Assembly: GCF_000686565.1 (NCBI RefSeq)
Contig: NZ_JMKW01000015.1
Location: 1 to 50,850, forward strand
Length of the DNA: 50,850 nt
Direction of reading: 5' to 3'
Source: Helicobacter bilis ATCC 51630
GTDB lineage: Bacteria > Campylobacterota > Campylobacteria > Campylobacterales > Helicobacteraceae
Position 1 is the stretch's first letter. Every line of letters starts with the position of its first letter. Positions 9,948-19,071 of the stretch are shown one piece after another. The notes beneath the pieces are model-generated. The model was given only the letters and a program-made list of their open reading frames with translations, was not told the DNA's origin and searched no databases. The translations under genes were made by a program, and so were the position numbers.

Positions 9948-10844
9948 ATGCCATTAGGTGCGATGAGTGCATTAATCACCCCATTTAAGAATGGAAAGAT
10001 AGACACGCAGACTTACGAGTATCTTATCAAGCGACAAATCAAATATGGTATGGACGCATGTGTGCCAGCAGGCACAACTGGTGAGAGTGCTACTATGAGT
10101 CATAGCGAACATAAAGAGTGTATAGAAATTGCCGTGCAGACATGTAAAAACACAGGCATAAAGGTATTAGCAGGGGCTGGGAGCAATAATACGACTGAAG
10201 CCATAGAATTAGCACAATTTGCAGAAAAGTGTGGTGCAGATGCCATATTATCAGTTGCCCCATATTACAATAAGCCCACGCAAGAGGGCATTTATAGACA
10301 CTATAAGGCAATAGCAGATTCTGTAAATATACCTATTATGCTTTATAATGTCCCATCACGCACAGGCTGTAATATCGAGGTAGAAACAGCGATAAGGCTT
10401 TTTAAATCAGTGAAAAATATATATGCAATTAAGGAAGCAAGCGGTATGCTTGATAAAGTGTATTCGCTTATGAATATGCAAGAGGCTGATTCACAGAAGA
10501 GATTCCATGTTTTAAGTGGTGATGATGCGCTTAATTATGGGATTTTATGCAGTGGTGGAAGTGGCGTTGTATCAGTAACGGGCAATATTTTCCCACAAGA
10601 TATTGCTAACCTTTGTCATTTTGCAATAGAGCAAAAAAATGATGAGAGTTTAGCTATTTCTAATAAACTTTATGGTATAAATAAAGCTTTGTTTTTTGAG
10701 AGCAATCCTATCCCGATTAAAGCGGCGATGTTTTTGCAGGGGCTTATCCCTACTTTGGAATATCGACTGCCATTGTGTGAGCCAAGCAAGGAATGCAAAG
10801 CGTTGCTTGAGAAAACTTTACAACATTATGAGGTGCAAAAATGA
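9948..10844 (+). CDS. dapA: 4-hydroxy-tetrahydrodipicolinate synthase
   Basis: DapA condenses pyruvate with aspartate semialdehyde, the first committed step to meso-diaminopimelate and lysine. It works downstream of Asd, also in this window (38430). Family motifs are clear: Ala-Leu-Ile-Thr-Pro-Phe near the start, Gly-Thr-Thr-Gly-Glu-Ser-Ala, the active-site Tyr in Leu-Tyr-Asn-Val-Pro-Ser-Arg-Thr-Gly, and the Schiff-base Lys in Ala-Ile-Lys-Glu-Ala-Ser-Gly. The start is placed at ATG 9948, preceded by TGAGGA and leading straight into the conserved N-terminus. A TTG at 9924 or ATG at 9930 would add six to eight unconserved residues. It overlaps the next gene by 4 nt, so the two are coupled. Confidence 0.96.
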   Translation: MPLGAMSALITPFKNGKIDTQTYEYLIKRQIKYGMDACVPAGTTGESATMSHSEHKECIEIAVQTCKNTGIKVLAGAGSNNTTEAIELAQFAEKCGADAILSVAPYYNKPTQEGIYRHYKAIADSVNIPIMLYNVPSRTGCNIEVETAIRLFKSVKNIYAIKEASGMLDKVYSLMNMQEADSQKRFHVLSGDDALNYGILCSGGSGVVSVTGNIFPQDIANLCHFAIEQKNDESLAISNKLYGINKALFFESNPIPIKAAMFLQGLIPTLEYRLPLCEPSKECKALLEKTLQHYEVQK

Positions 10845-11638
10845 AAGAACAACTGACAAGTGAATACATGAAAGGCAAGACTCTAGTTATAAGTGGTGCT
10901 ACTCGAGGTATCGGCAAGGCTATTCTTTATCGCTTTGCACGAGAGGGTGTGAATGTAGCTTTTACTTATAATAAGAATGAAGAGGAAGCACAAAAAATCG
11001 CACAAGATTTAGAATCTAAGTATCAAATCAAAGCAAGATATTATCCGCTTAATGTATTAGAGCCAGAGCAGTATGTAGGGCTATTTGAGCAGATTGATAA
11101 AGATTTTGATAGAGTGGATTTCTTTATATCAAATGCTATTATTTATGGACGAAGTGTTGTCGGTGGGTTTGCGCCATTTATGCGTTTAAAGCCTAAGGGG
11201 TTAAATAATATTTACACAGCAACCGTGTTAGCCTTTGTCGTTGGCGCACAAGAGGCGGTTAGGCGTATGCAAAAAGTAGGCGGTGGCAATATTGTAACAC
11301 TTAGCTCCACAGGGAATCTTGTCTATATGCCAAACTATGCAGGGCATGGCAACTCTAAAAATGCGGTAGAAACAATGGTAAAATACGCCGCACAAGACTT
11401 AGGTGAGTTTAATATCCGCGTAAATGCAGTGAGTGGCGGACCTATTGACACAGACGCACTAAAAGCTTTTCCAGATTATGATGAGGTAAAAGCAAAGGTT
11501 GAAGAACAAAGTCCATTAAAAAGAATGGGAACGCCAAATGACTTAGCGGGGGCTGCATTCTTTCTTTGTGATAATACGCAAAGCTCTTGGCTAACAGGGC
11601 AGACAATCGTCATTGATGGTGGCACAACTTTCGTGTAA
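10841..11638 (+). CDS. Short-chain dehydrogenase, FabL-like enoyl-ACP reductase
   Basis: This NAD(P)-dependent Rossmann enzyme has the cofactor motif Ser-Gly-Ala-Thr-Arg-Gly-Ile-Gly (18-25). The catalytic pair is Tyr166-x6-Lys173 (YAGHGNSK), the spacing of enoyl-ACP reductases rather than the Tyr-x3-Lys of classical dehydrogenases. Asn-Ala-Val-Ser-Gly-Gly-x-Ile-Asp-Thr-Asp-Ala-Leu and the Gly-Gln-Thr-Ile-Val-Ile-Asp-Gly-Gly tail closely resemble Bacillus FabL (enoyl-ACP reductase III), which would place it in fatty-acid elongation. The H. pylori homologue beside dapA has, as I recall, been annotated as a hydroxysteroid dehydrogenase, so naming is uncertain. GAGGT precedes the ATG, and the start overlaps the dapA stop by 4 nt. 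Confidence 0.85.
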   Translation: MKEQLTSEYMKGKTLVISGATRGIGKAILYRFAREGVNVAFTYNKNEEEAQKIAQDLESKYQIKARYYPLNVLEPEQYVGLFEQIDKDFDRVDFFISNAIIYGRSVVGGFAPFMRLKPKGLNNIYTATVLAFVVGAQEAVRRMQKVGGGNIVTLSSTGNLVYMPNYAGHGNSKNAVETMVKYAAQDLGEFNIRVNAVSGGPIDTDALKAFPDYDEVKAKVEEQSPLKRMGTPNDLAGAAFFLCDNTQSSWLTGQTIVIDGGTTFV

Positions 11639-11673
11639 GATTGAAGTTTTAAAGTGTGTATTTTGGGTGCATA

Positions 11674-13650
11674 ATGCAGGTATTGAATGCAATTATACGC
11701 AAGTATAGGGCATTTAAGGACTTTTGGCATACGCATATTGCTACTTATACTTACATTGACTTATATCCGCATTTAAAGACTTCTTTAGATACTAATAATT
11801 CTACACCAAATAAAAAATCTGCATGTAATACTGCCTACAATAACGAGAGAGACGCTATAGAATCTATCCAGCCTTATGTAGCACAAAATGAAACAGGTCT
11901 AGAATCTAGCATGAGTTTCGAAGGCTTAAGTGATTCTAAGGATAATAATGAGAAGTTAGAATCTAGCAATTACGACTTAAGATTGAGTGCTAGTTTAAAT
12001 AATAATGAAAGTTTAGATTCTATACATTCCACATTACAGAATACAGCTATCACGCAAACAACAGAGAATTTAGAGTCTAGTCCAAATGGGTGGGTGCAGG
12101 GTGTAGTGGTACAAAATAGGGAAAATCTAAAACCTAGCCTTAGTGTCAGCAAATCGCAAGATTCCATAAGTAAATCAACACAGAATCTAGATTTCAATAC
12201 GACAGCTTGTCATATTGACCTTGAGCAAAGCGAAAGGGAAATATCTAGCATAGAGCTACAACAGAATCTAGATTCTAAAAATTACGCTCTAAACCCCGCA
12301 GCCCACCCAAATTCAGCACAGAATCTAGATTCTAAACCACCTTGTTATGTTGAGCGTAGCGAAACATATAATATAGAATCTAAAACAGATTTTTTGCTTA
12401 ACGCTCAAAATGACAATAAACAAAATCTAGATTCTATAAATTCTATGTCTCAAAGTTCAGTATCCGCACAAGTAGCACAAAACCTAGATTCCAAAAATCA
12501 TGCCCTAAACTCCCAGCCCCAAGCAGATTTAACACGAAATTTATACTCCACACAATACACACAAACAACAAATAAAAATCCCAGCACAAAAGATACAATC
12601 CATTCCACACAGAATCTAACTCAAGCAAATCTAATCCCCTTGCTCCACGCCCTAAAAAAGCCCTATATCACATTAGATCAATTAAATAGCAATCACACAA
12701 AGCCACACCCACTAGCAAATATATTTCATCGCAAGAAAAGTATGAGAATGTATTATACAATCCTGCCGCTAAACTCATTAGAAGCAAGTAATATTGACAT
12801 TGAAAAAAGCGAGTTAAAAAGCCCAAATATGCTAGATTCCATCGTGCCACTAAAAGCAAAAAGCAATGGATTAATACCTTACAACTATGAATGCAAATAT
12901 TTCTTACAGAATCAAAACAAAACACATTTTAACTTTCAGCTTTTTGCGATAAAGAGCGAACTTCTAGAATCTTATGCCCTAAAGTATTCAGGCAAGATTC
13001 TATGCTTAAACCCACTTGAAATGTTTTCATCGCTTTTCACACTCTACCCGCATTTAAAACGCTACACCATCATTTTTCAAGATTCTAGCAAACATGCCTT
13101 ATGCCATTACGCACAGGGCTTTTTAACCATAAGCATTGTGCTAGACCGCACAGAAGCCTTGCAGAATTATTACTCATTGATTGAGGATTTTGGTGAGATT
13201 TTTTATTGTGATTTTAGCGGTAAGGCGGATTTATTGCTAGATTTTAAGGACATTGTAAGCCTATTTAATCTGCCTTTGAAAGAATGTTTGCAACTACTTG
13301 CATTAGAGTATATCCGCGCAAAACCAGCTTATATTCACTTTTATGCAAGGGCATTTTATAGTATGCGTTCATTCCTAAAAATGCTTTTATTTGCAACTTT
13401 ATGTATATTTATATTCTATTTTTTAGCACTTTTTTATCATAAATATGAGTATTTTCAATATCTAAGGCATGAAGCCCTTACACATAGCACGCAAATAGAT
13501 TCTCTCTATCACAAAAAGCAGCAATATCCACTCATGTATGAAAAACTTTTTGAAAATCTTTTAAATAAGCAAAGCCTAAATTTTTGCCTACAACAAGACT
13601 ATAACGAGATAGAATCTACATGGATACAAACAGATTGTAATAAACCTTGA
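11674..13650 (+). CDS. Unknown single-pass membrane protein with a repeat-filled N-terminal half
   Basis: I do not recognise this family. The first 30 or so residues and the C-terminal half (from about residue 310) look like ordinary globular protein. Residues about 35-300 are almost entirely repeat-derived: many Asn-Leu-Asp-Ser-Lys and Leu-Glu-Ser units, two copies of the CHVERSE-type peptide (one degenerate), and Leu-Asn-Pro-Ala-Ala-His-Pro modules also seen in RadA. One strong membrane segment lies at about 565-586 (Leu/Phe/Ile-rich, after Arg-Ser-Phe-Leu-Lys-Met), with a short tail. A bitopic assembly or transport accessory protein is possible but unproven. It starts 35 nt after the reductase gene. 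ATG 11674 is chosen over an in-frame GTG at 11656; neither has a strong ribosome-binding site. Confidence 0.7.
   Translation: MQVLNAIIRKYRAFKDFWHTHIATYTYIDLYPHLKTSLDTNNSTPNKKSACNTAYNNERDAIESIQPYVAQNETGLESSMSFEGLSDSKDNNEKLESSNYDLRLSASLNNNESLDSIHSTLQNTAITQTTENLESSPNGWVQGVVVQNRENLKPSLSVSKSQDSISKSTQNLDFNTTACHIDLEQSEREISSIELQQNLDSKNYALNPAAHPNSAQNLDSKPPCYVERSETYNIESKTDFLLNAQNDNKQNLDSINSMSQSSVSAQVAQNLDSKNHALNSQPQADLTRNLYSTQYTQTTNKNPSTKDTIHSTQNLTQANLIPLLHALKKPYITLDQLNSNHTKPHPLANIFHRKKSMRMYYTILPLNSLEASNIDIEKSELKSPNMLDSIVPLKAKSNGLIPYNYECKYFLQNQNKTHFNFQLFAIKSELLESYALKYSGKILCLNPLEMFSSLFTLYPHLKRYTIIFQDSSKHALCHYAQGFLTISIVLDRTEALQNYYSLIEDFGEIFYCDFSGKADLLLDFKDIVSLFNLPLKECLQLLALEYIRAKPAYIHFYARAFYSMRSFLKMLLFATLCIFIFYFLALFYHKYEYFQYLRHEALTHSTQIDSLYHKKQQYPLMYEKLFENLLNKQSLNFCLQQDYNEIESTWIQTDCNKP
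12263..12333 (+). repeat. AGAATCTAGATTCT palindromes flanking a shared module
   Basis: Two perfect 14-bp palindromes AGAATCTAGATTCT (12263-12276 and 12320-12333) bracket a C/A-rich module (12289-12311) that recurs in radA at 46397-46420. In frame it encodes Gln-Asn-Leu-Asp-Ser-Lys, then Ala-Leu-Asn-Pro-Ala-Ala-His-Pro. A third palindrome of the same sequence is at 26434-26447. Confidence 0.6.
12342..12416 (+). repeat. In-frame hairpin element, best inverted ends
   Basis: The left arm TTGTTATGTTGAGCG (12342-12356) pairs with the right arm CGCTCAAAATGACAA (12402-12416) at 13 of 15 positions, giving a 75-bp hairpin-capable unit. It is translated as Cys-Tyr-Val-Glu-Arg-Ser-Glu-Thr and so on. A degenerate left half of the same element lies at about 12206-12256. 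Confidence 0.7.
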
Positions 13651-13681
13651 TAGCTAATAATGTAAAGTTTTTACTATTTTT

Positions 13682-13732
13682 GTAAAAATATTTTACATTT
13701 ATATTGACAATATATGTAAAGCGTGCTAAGAT
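13682..13732 (+). promoter_or_regulatory. Promoter with possible operator for the HTH/OLD-like cassette
   Basis: TTGACA (13704-13709), a 17-nt spacer and TAAGAT (13727-13732), with TGC directly before the -10 (extended -10), form a good vegetative promoter 22 nt before the ATG. Just upstream, GTAAAA-ATA-TTTTAC (13682-13696) is a perfect 6-bp dyad. TGTAAA occurs three times between about 13660 and 13720. The layout suits autoregulation by the downstream HTH protein, which is inference. Confidence 0.55.
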
Positions 13733-13753
13733 TTCAAACATAAAGGACATAAT

Positions 13754-14224
13754 ATGGATAAAAATAGCACATTAAGAGATCGCCTGCGGGAGTTAGGCAT
13801 AAAGATTGTAGATTTAGCAAACATGCTAGATATATCACGCCCTACACTCTATAAGCATATAGAATCTTATGAGACAAATGCGTTAGAAAATCTAGATTCT
13901 AGTTATATCGCATTGTTTAACTACATTACGCAAAATGAGTTTATCAACGCGAAAAATGTCTTTATCTATATCACGCAAAATATCTTAAGACTTAAAGAGA
14001 GAGATTTGCAAGGCAGCATGGCAATGGGTAGAGTGGCAATCACAGGCAACGCACAAAAAGATGCTTTCATTACCCTGCTTTTAGAATCTAATCGCTTTGA
14101 TGACTTACTTGGCTATTTTATTTCATGTTATGAACTTTTGCAAAAAGACACATTGAGCGATGAAAGCAAGGCGTTTTTACAACCACTTTTAAAGCTTTAT
14201 GAAAGTCTTGGTTTAAAACTTTAA
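13754..14224 (+). CDS. Small helix-turn-helix protein, putative regulator of the cassette
   Basis: This 156-residue cytoplasmic protein has an N-terminal helix-turn-helix at about residues 7-32 (LRDRLRELGIKIVDLANML, then Ser-Arg-Pro-Thr-Leu-Tyr-Lys-His-Ile). The rest is predicted helical, with no recognised effector domain. It ends 21 nt before the OLD-like ATPase gene, which has its own Shine-Dalgarno sequence, so the two are probably co-transcribed from the promoter at 13704. A role as repressor or sensor for the ATPase gene is inferred only from order and the operator-like dyad. I do not recognise a named family. Confidence 0.75.
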   Translation: MDKNSTLRDRLRELGIKIVDLANMLDISRPTLYKHIESYETNALENLDSSYIALFNYITQNEFINAKNVFIYITQNILRLKERDLQGSMAMGRVAITGNAQKDAFITLLLESNRFDDLLGYFISCYELLQKDTLSDESKAFLQPLLKLYESLGLKL

Positions 14225-14245
14225 TTTTATTATAAGGAGCATATT

Positions 14246-16511
14246 ATGGCAAAGAAAGAAACACAGCAAAGAGTTTTGGTAATCAAAAACTTCAAAAATA
14301 TCGGCGTTAGTCAAATGGATTCTAATTATAACTTAAGCGATAAGCTAGAGAAATTAGTCCTAAATACAAGCTATAAGGGCGATCATCATGGCGGTTTAGT
14401 AACTATTATTGGTGAGAATAACACGGGTAAGAGTAATGTAAGTGGAGCCATAGATAAATTTGCTTTTAAAGATGAAACTACATTTAATGAGAATGACTTC
14501 CCTAATTTCTCAAATTATGAAGCTTGTGAGCCAGATTTAAATCTTATGCTAAGAGATTATACACAAGCAGCAGCGACAAACAATGGGGGGGGGGGGGGCA
14601 AAATATGTCTCTCATACTTTAGCGACAATGCAACAACAAAATGGCGAGATGCAATATAAGTTTTGTAATAATAAAGAAACCTTAAAAGCGGCTATTAGAA
14701 TCTACACAAAGACCCTATTAGACAATAAGGACTTTGACTCCAAGAAAGTAGAGATATTAGACCTATCTAATAAGGCAAAAGAGAGTAAAACTGAAAAAGA
14801 GTTATTGGCAATTTATTCAAAGCTAAAAAATATGGAAACAAATAGTGTTGAGATTCTTAAAGCTAAGGAAAAATATCAAAATGATATAAAGCAAGCATAT
14901 AATGAGCTATTAGAATCGGCTAATAACATTATAGAGGAATTTGAGCTGGAGGTTGATGATTATGGTATTTTTAGTTGTATACAAGATACATATCGAGAGC
15001 AATGGCAAACTATTAAGAATAATATAAAATCTAGCAAAGATTATGACAAAATGATACAAGCCTATAAAGAAATGCAGAATTTTATACAAAAAGTAAGCAC
15101 AGAATATAAGAAAGAAGATGATGATATGTGGGAGAAAGAATTTGATTTCATAATCCCCAAAAACATAAAAGATCCTACAATAACAAAAAAATATGAAAAT
15201 GTAGATGAAGTGCTAGAGGAAGTGTTTGAAGATAGTGCAATAGAAAGTGAGAGTAAAGATTCTCTCTTTTTACCCCAAATCTTTAACTACAATGATATGA
15301 CAGATGAATTTAAGAATGATGATTTAATTGTTTCACTTGATAAGCTTAGTGAAAGTAGATTTTTCCAATCTTTGTTTAATGCGATTAATCAGCCAATGTT
15401 TAGCGTCCTTAATGCGTATAAAAAAGCTAAAACCACCCCAGCTTTTTTAAGCAACCAAGAAAGAGTCATAAATGAGAGGATTAAGAATATTGTAACAAAA
15501 AGGTTTAATGAACTCTTTGGGAAAAATGATAAGAATGGATATGATTTTGAGATACGACTAGAAGAGCATAGAATCTCTTTTGCCGCTTACAAAATTAATG
15601 GAGAAGGTGTAACCGATCGTGATGTATTAATCCTAGAGCAGCAATCCACAGGTTTTAAGTGGTTTTTTAACCTATATTTTAATCTCTTAAATGGCAAGAT
15701 TCTAAAAAGTGGGGATATTGTGCTAATGGACGAACCAGCACACAATCTCTCGCCTAAGGCAAGGAAAGAGTGTGCGGAGTTTTTACGCAAATATGGCGAA
15801 GAGAATGGGATCACCTTTGTGATTGTAACGCATGATTTATTTTGGATAGATTCTGACTTTTTAAATGAAGTAAGAATCATTAAAAATCGTGAAGACAAAG
15901 AGCTAAAAGGCGTTAGCATACAAAATGACTTTTCACGCATACAATCAAGCGATACAGATACATTTTTAGAGATTAAAAGGGCATTTGGTGTAGATATGCA
16001 TGTATTCTATCCACCGAATGTAAGGCTTGTTTTTGTAGAGGGCATTACAGATTACAACTATTTGAGCGCCTTTAAGCTTTTATTGCAAAAAGAGAGAAAT
16101 GAAGAGTTAGATATTGTATTTTTGCCAATATGTGGTTTAGGTAAAGATTCTAGCGAAAAAGCCATTGTATTAGAAAAGCTTATGGGACAATGTAAAGATC
16201 CTATCTTGCTCGTAGATTCCGATGAAGCAAGCAAAGAGATTGAAAGCATAAAGCAAGAAAAGGGTTATGATAAGCTAGATATTATTAAACTTAGCGAAAT
16301 AGATTCTAAATTTAAAGAGATAGAATCTCTATTCAGCAAAAAAGATTATGAAAAATATGGTTTAGAAAAGAAAAGTAGTGGTATATCATCAGCGTTTAAA
16401 AAGCATATTCTATGGGCAAAAGATGATGAAAATGCAAAAGATGAGCGTTTAGAGAAAACCACAAAAGATAACTTTTATAAAGTTTTAGAGCATTTACTAA
16501 AAAATCTTTAA
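14246..16511 (+). CDS. OLD-like ATPase/TOPRIM nuclease, phase-variable and out of frame here
   Basis: Read through the G tract with one G fewer, this is a single 754-residue protein. It has Walker A Gly-Glu-Asn-Asn-Thr-Gly-Lys-Ser-Asn (56-64), a long helical region, a signature-like Gln-Gln-Ser-Thr-Gly-Phe-Lys, Walker B Ile-Val-Leu-Met-Asp-Glu-Pro (about 15718-15738), a Thr-His-Asp H-loop, and a C-terminal TOPRIM domain with Val-Glu-Gly-Ile-Thr-Asp and Val-Asp-Ser-Asp. This architecture is that of OLD-family nucleases, many of which act in phage defence. With 14 Gs (14585-14598) the first frame stops at 14659 after 137 residues; the rest is open from 14583. AAGGAG precedes the ATG. No GajB-like helicase or reverse transcriptase is adjacent. 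Exact function is unknown. Confidence 0.85.
14585..14598 (+). repeat. Poly-G tract of 14, phase-variation switch
   Basis: Fourteen consecutive Gs lie within the 5' part of the OLD-like gene. Thirteen (or 10, or 16) would give one continuous frame; 14 places the ribosome into a frame that ends at 14659. Long G tracts are the standard slipped-strand switch in Helicobacter and Campylobacter. Confidence 0.9.
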
Positions 16512-16524
16512 AAATATAAAACAC

Positions 16525-16540
16525 AGAATCTTAAGATTCT
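16525..16540. repeat. 16-bp perfect palindrome AGAATCTTAAGATTCT
   Basis: It lies 14 nt past the OLD-like gene stop and is made of two inverted copies of the window-wide AGAATCT string around TA. It could fold as a 6-bp stem, but no T run follows, so terminator function is doubtful. Confidence 0.5.
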
Positions 16541-16669
16541 ATGCGAGATTAAAATGTAGTTTTATAAAAGCTAACAAATAGTTACTAAACATATATATTT
16601 TATTTTAAGTTTATTTTATAGAGAAATAATGTAAAATTTCACAGAATATTTCGGCAAAAGTGGGGTTTT

Positions 16670-17356
16670 ATGCGTTTTGTATTCTTTGTGATGGCTACAT
16701 TTTCTGTGTGTTTTGCAAATATACTAGATTCCATACGCACAGAACACCCAAAGAATTTCAGCAAAGAGACTTGGGAAGTCCATACGCAACAATGCCTTAA
16801 TAAAAATGCAGAATCATGTAAAATCGTCATTGAAATCGGCTTAAAAACCCTAGATGAATGCAAGGCAAAAAATGAATGTAGCGTGATAGGCGAAATATTT
16901 TTATATGCAGATTCTATAAAACGAGCAATGTCCTATTTTGAAAAAGCATGTGGCAAAAAAGATATGAATGGTTGCTACTTTATCGGCTTATATAAAGCAC
17001 AGAATAATAATTTTGTAGAGGCAATGCCATATTTTGAAAAAGCATGTGATAAAAAACACGCCCCATCATGTTTTATGAATGCCAACTTTTATGAGCATGG
17101 CAAAGGTGTAAGACAAGACTATGAAAAAGCCGCTACACTCTATAAAAAATCATGTAAATTAAAGTATCCTAATGCCTGTTTCACACTTGGCAACTTACAT
17201 GAAGCAGGAAAAGCCTTAGCACATAATCTATCGCTTGCAAAAGAGTTTTATGGCAAGGCATGCGATATGGGTATGCAAAAAGGTTGTGATTCCTACAAAG
17301 AGCTCAATCAATCTGGAATCCCCTCACTTTATCAAGATAAAAATGTGTTTGATTAA
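16670..17356 (+). CDS. Hcp-like cysteine-rich Sel1-repeat protein, secreted
   Basis: A signal peptide (about residues 1-16, cleavage near Cys-Phe-Ala) is followed by Sel1-like helical repeats. The repeats carry paired cysteines, as in Tyr-Phe-Glu-Lys-Ala-Cys-Gly-Lys-Lys then Asn-Gly-Cys-Tyr, recurring every 36 or so residues. This is the Helicobacter cysteine-rich protein (Hcp) pattern, in which each alpha/alpha repeat is closed by a disulfide. Several H. pylori Hcp proteins bind penicillins or stimulate host cells; the role of this one is unknown. At 228 residues it has about four to five repeats. A cryptic frame upstream is not needed: the ATG follows a weak GGGG-containing site. It is monocistronic. 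Confidence 0.9.
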   Translation: MRFVFFVMATFSVCFANILDSIRTEHPKNFSKETWEVHTQQCLNKNAESCKIVIEIGLKTLDECKAKNECSVIGEIFLYADSIKRAMSYFEKACGKKDMNGCYFIGLYKAQNNNFVEAMPYFEKACDKKHAPSCFMNANFYEHGKGVRQDYEKAATLYKKSCKLKYPNACFTLGNLHEAGKALAHNLSLAKEFYGKACDMGMQKGCDSYKELNQSGIPSLYQDKNVFD

Positions 17357-17486
17357 AACATGCTGGATAAAACACTTCATGACACGGCACAAAAATGTAA
17401 CGATGGTAAGAATCTTTAGAATCTAAACACAAAATCCAGTGATAAGCTGAAATTCTCTATAAAAAGCTATTTTTCTGGCGTTTTAT

Positions 17487-17498
17487 TGTAATATTACA
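17487..17498. promoter_or_regulatory. Perfect palindrome TGTAATATTACA upstream of argF
   Basis: This 12-bp perfect dyad is centred 38 nt before the argF ATG at 17530, at promoter distance. It may be a repressor site for arginine control or part of an AT-rich promoter. It does not match the E. coli ARG-box half-sites well. Confidence 0.35.
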
Positions 17499-17529
17499 CT
17501 TTTACTTTATTGCGATATGAAGGATAAAC

Positions 17530-18510
17530 ATGCGACATTTTCTAACTATCAATGATTTTACAAAGCATGAGATTCTAGAAATGCTTGCACTTGCGATAAA
17601 AATTAAAACTGAATATACAAATGGTATTGCGACACCATATCTTAAGGGCAAAACCCTTGCAATGATTTTTGAGAAAAGCTCCACTCGCACTCGCGTTAGC
17701 TTTCAAGTGGGGATCTATCAGTTAGGCGGCTTTGGAATCTCTTTGTCAAATAATGAATTACAGCTTGGCAGAGGGGAAATCGTCCGCGATAGCTCGGCTG
17801 TTATTAGCTCTATGGTGGATATGATTATGGTGAGAACGCACATGCACGAGAGGCTAGAAGAGTTTGCAAGGTTTTCAAGTGTGCCTGTGATTAATGGGCT
17901 TAGCGATGTGTTTCACCCTATGCAGCTTTTAGCAGATTATCTCACTATGATTGAATGCGGTATATTTGTGCCAGATTCTATACTGCATGATGTGGGAGCA
18001 AAAAATAGTATCGCAAAGCCCATTGTAGCCTATATTGGCGATGGGAATAATATGGCAAACTCATGGCTTATGCTTGCTTCCAAGCTTGGCTTTGAGATAC
18101 GACTTGCCTGTCCTAAGAAGTATATGCCTAGCAAGGATATTGTAGAAATCGCAGAGAAAAACGCACAAGAGAGTGGTGCAAAAATAGTCATCACTGATGA
18201 TATTTTTAGTGTTGCAAAAGACGCACATGTTATCACAACAGATACTTGGGTATCAATGGGGCAAGAGAACGAAAAAGAGACGCGTATGTGGGACTTTAAA
18301 GATTATAAGGTAGATTCTAAAATCATGTCTTTGGCACATGAAAATGCGATTTTCTTGCATTGTCTGCCCGCATATCGTGGATTAGAGGTAAGTGAAGAAG
18401 TAATTGATGGGAAACAAAGCAAGATTATTGAAGAAGCACACAACAGACTTCACGCACAAAAAGGAGTAATGGTATGGCTAAACGAACAAAATACGACAAG
18501 AAAAAGCTAG
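17530..18510 (+). CDS. argF: Ornithine carbamoyltransferase
   Basis: This enzyme transfers carbamoyl phosphate to ornithine, giving citrulline for arginine synthesis in the cytoplasm. It has the carbamoyl-phosphate motif Ser-Thr-Arg-Thr-Arg (51-55), Phe-His-Pro-Met-Gln (about 130-134), and the ornithine-site motif His-Cys-Leu-Pro-Ala-Tyr-Arg-Gly (about 277-284). At 326 residues it is within the normal 305-335. AAGGATAAAC precedes the ATG. The last 37 nt overlap the start of the DUF2603 gene, implying co-transcription. H. pylori is thought to lack this step, so the gene fits an enterohepatic or non-pylori Helicobacter. No other arg genes are in the window. Confidence 0.96.
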   Translation: MRHFLTINDFTKHEILEMLALAIKIKTEYTNGIATPYLKGKTLAMIFEKSSTRTRVSFQVGIYQLGGFGISLSNNELQLGRGEIVRDSSAVISSMVDMIMVRTHMHERLEEFARFSSVPVINGLSDVFHPMQLLADYLTMIECGIFVPDSILHDVGAKNSIAKPIVAYIGDGNNMANSWLMLASKLGFEIRLACPKKYMPSKDIVEIAEKNAQESGAKIVITDDIFSVAKDAHVITTDTWVSMGQENEKETRMWDFKDYKVDSKIMSLAHENAIFLHCLPAYRGLEVSEEVIDGKQSKIIEEAHNRLHAQKGVMVWLNEQNTTRKS

Positions 18511-18917
18511 TAGAAAGCCTGCAAACTCTGAGTAATGTAGCCTATATGGCAAAGCTAGATGATGCTAGATGGTTGCTTGAGTTTGTAGAGGGGGGTTTTA
18601 ATGAAAATGAAGCGTGGTTTCTAAAGACCACAGAGGGAAAGGAATTTGTCGCCCTGCCACAATTTGCCCTTCAGAATCTTTTAGGACATATTCAACAACA
18701 TAATGAAGAGAAGTTTTTAATGCTTTTGCGTTATGAGATAAGAGAGCTTATGCCAATTGATTTAGAAGATACAATGGCAGTAGCCCTGCATGAGTTTCAT
18801 TCCTACAAGCAATCAAATGGAAATATTCAAGATATTGATGCAAAGGCATTTGCAAAGAATATTAAGTTGGCACACCCAAATCTTTTCTTACGACTGGATA
18901 GTATATTTAAGCTTTAA
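18474..18917 (+). CDS. UPF0763/DUF2603 family protein
   Basis: This 147-residue protein matches the Campylobacterota-restricted UPF0763 (DUF2603) family as I remember its H. pylori member. It has a basic N-terminus, Asn-Glu-Asn-Glu-Ala-Trp-Phe-Leu (about 40-47), an acidic Pro-Ile-Asp-Leu-Glu-Asp segment, and the C-terminal His-Pro-Asn-Leu-Phe with Leu-Asp-Ser-Ile-Phe-Lys. Its function is unknown and no catalytic motif is visible. The start is set by AAGGAG (18461-18466), seven nt before ATG 18474 and inside the end of argF. An ATG at 18469 is in another frame. Confidence 0.85.
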   Translation: MAKRTKYDKKKLVESLQTLSNVAYMAKLDDARWLLEFVEGGFNENEAWFLKTTEGKEFVALPQFALQNLLGHIQQHNEEKFLMLLRYEIRELMPIDLEDTMAVALHEFHSYKQSNGNIQDIDAKAFAKNIKLAHPNLFLRLDSIFKL

Positions 18918-19071
18918 TTCATATTTGTCTATATATTTTACAAGCATGTATAAACTAAGCGATGTGTATATGAGTTTCTTAGCGTTAAGATTTTATGATA
19001 ACAATCTTACTTAGAGTTACTAAAAATTAAGAAAATTATACTTTATGTCGTTAAAAAGAGAGCTGCGTAGC

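Noticed and set aside
11824-12640. Repeat-dense segment considered as a CRISPR or tandem-repeat array
   Set aside because: Units vary in spacing and sequence, stay in frame and lack uniform spacers; they match the dispersed GATTCT and hairpin elements instead.
14246-16511. Gabija or retron-type system
   Set aside because: No UvrD-like helicase (GajB) or reverse transcriptase lies nearby; only an OLD-like protein with an HTH partner is supported.
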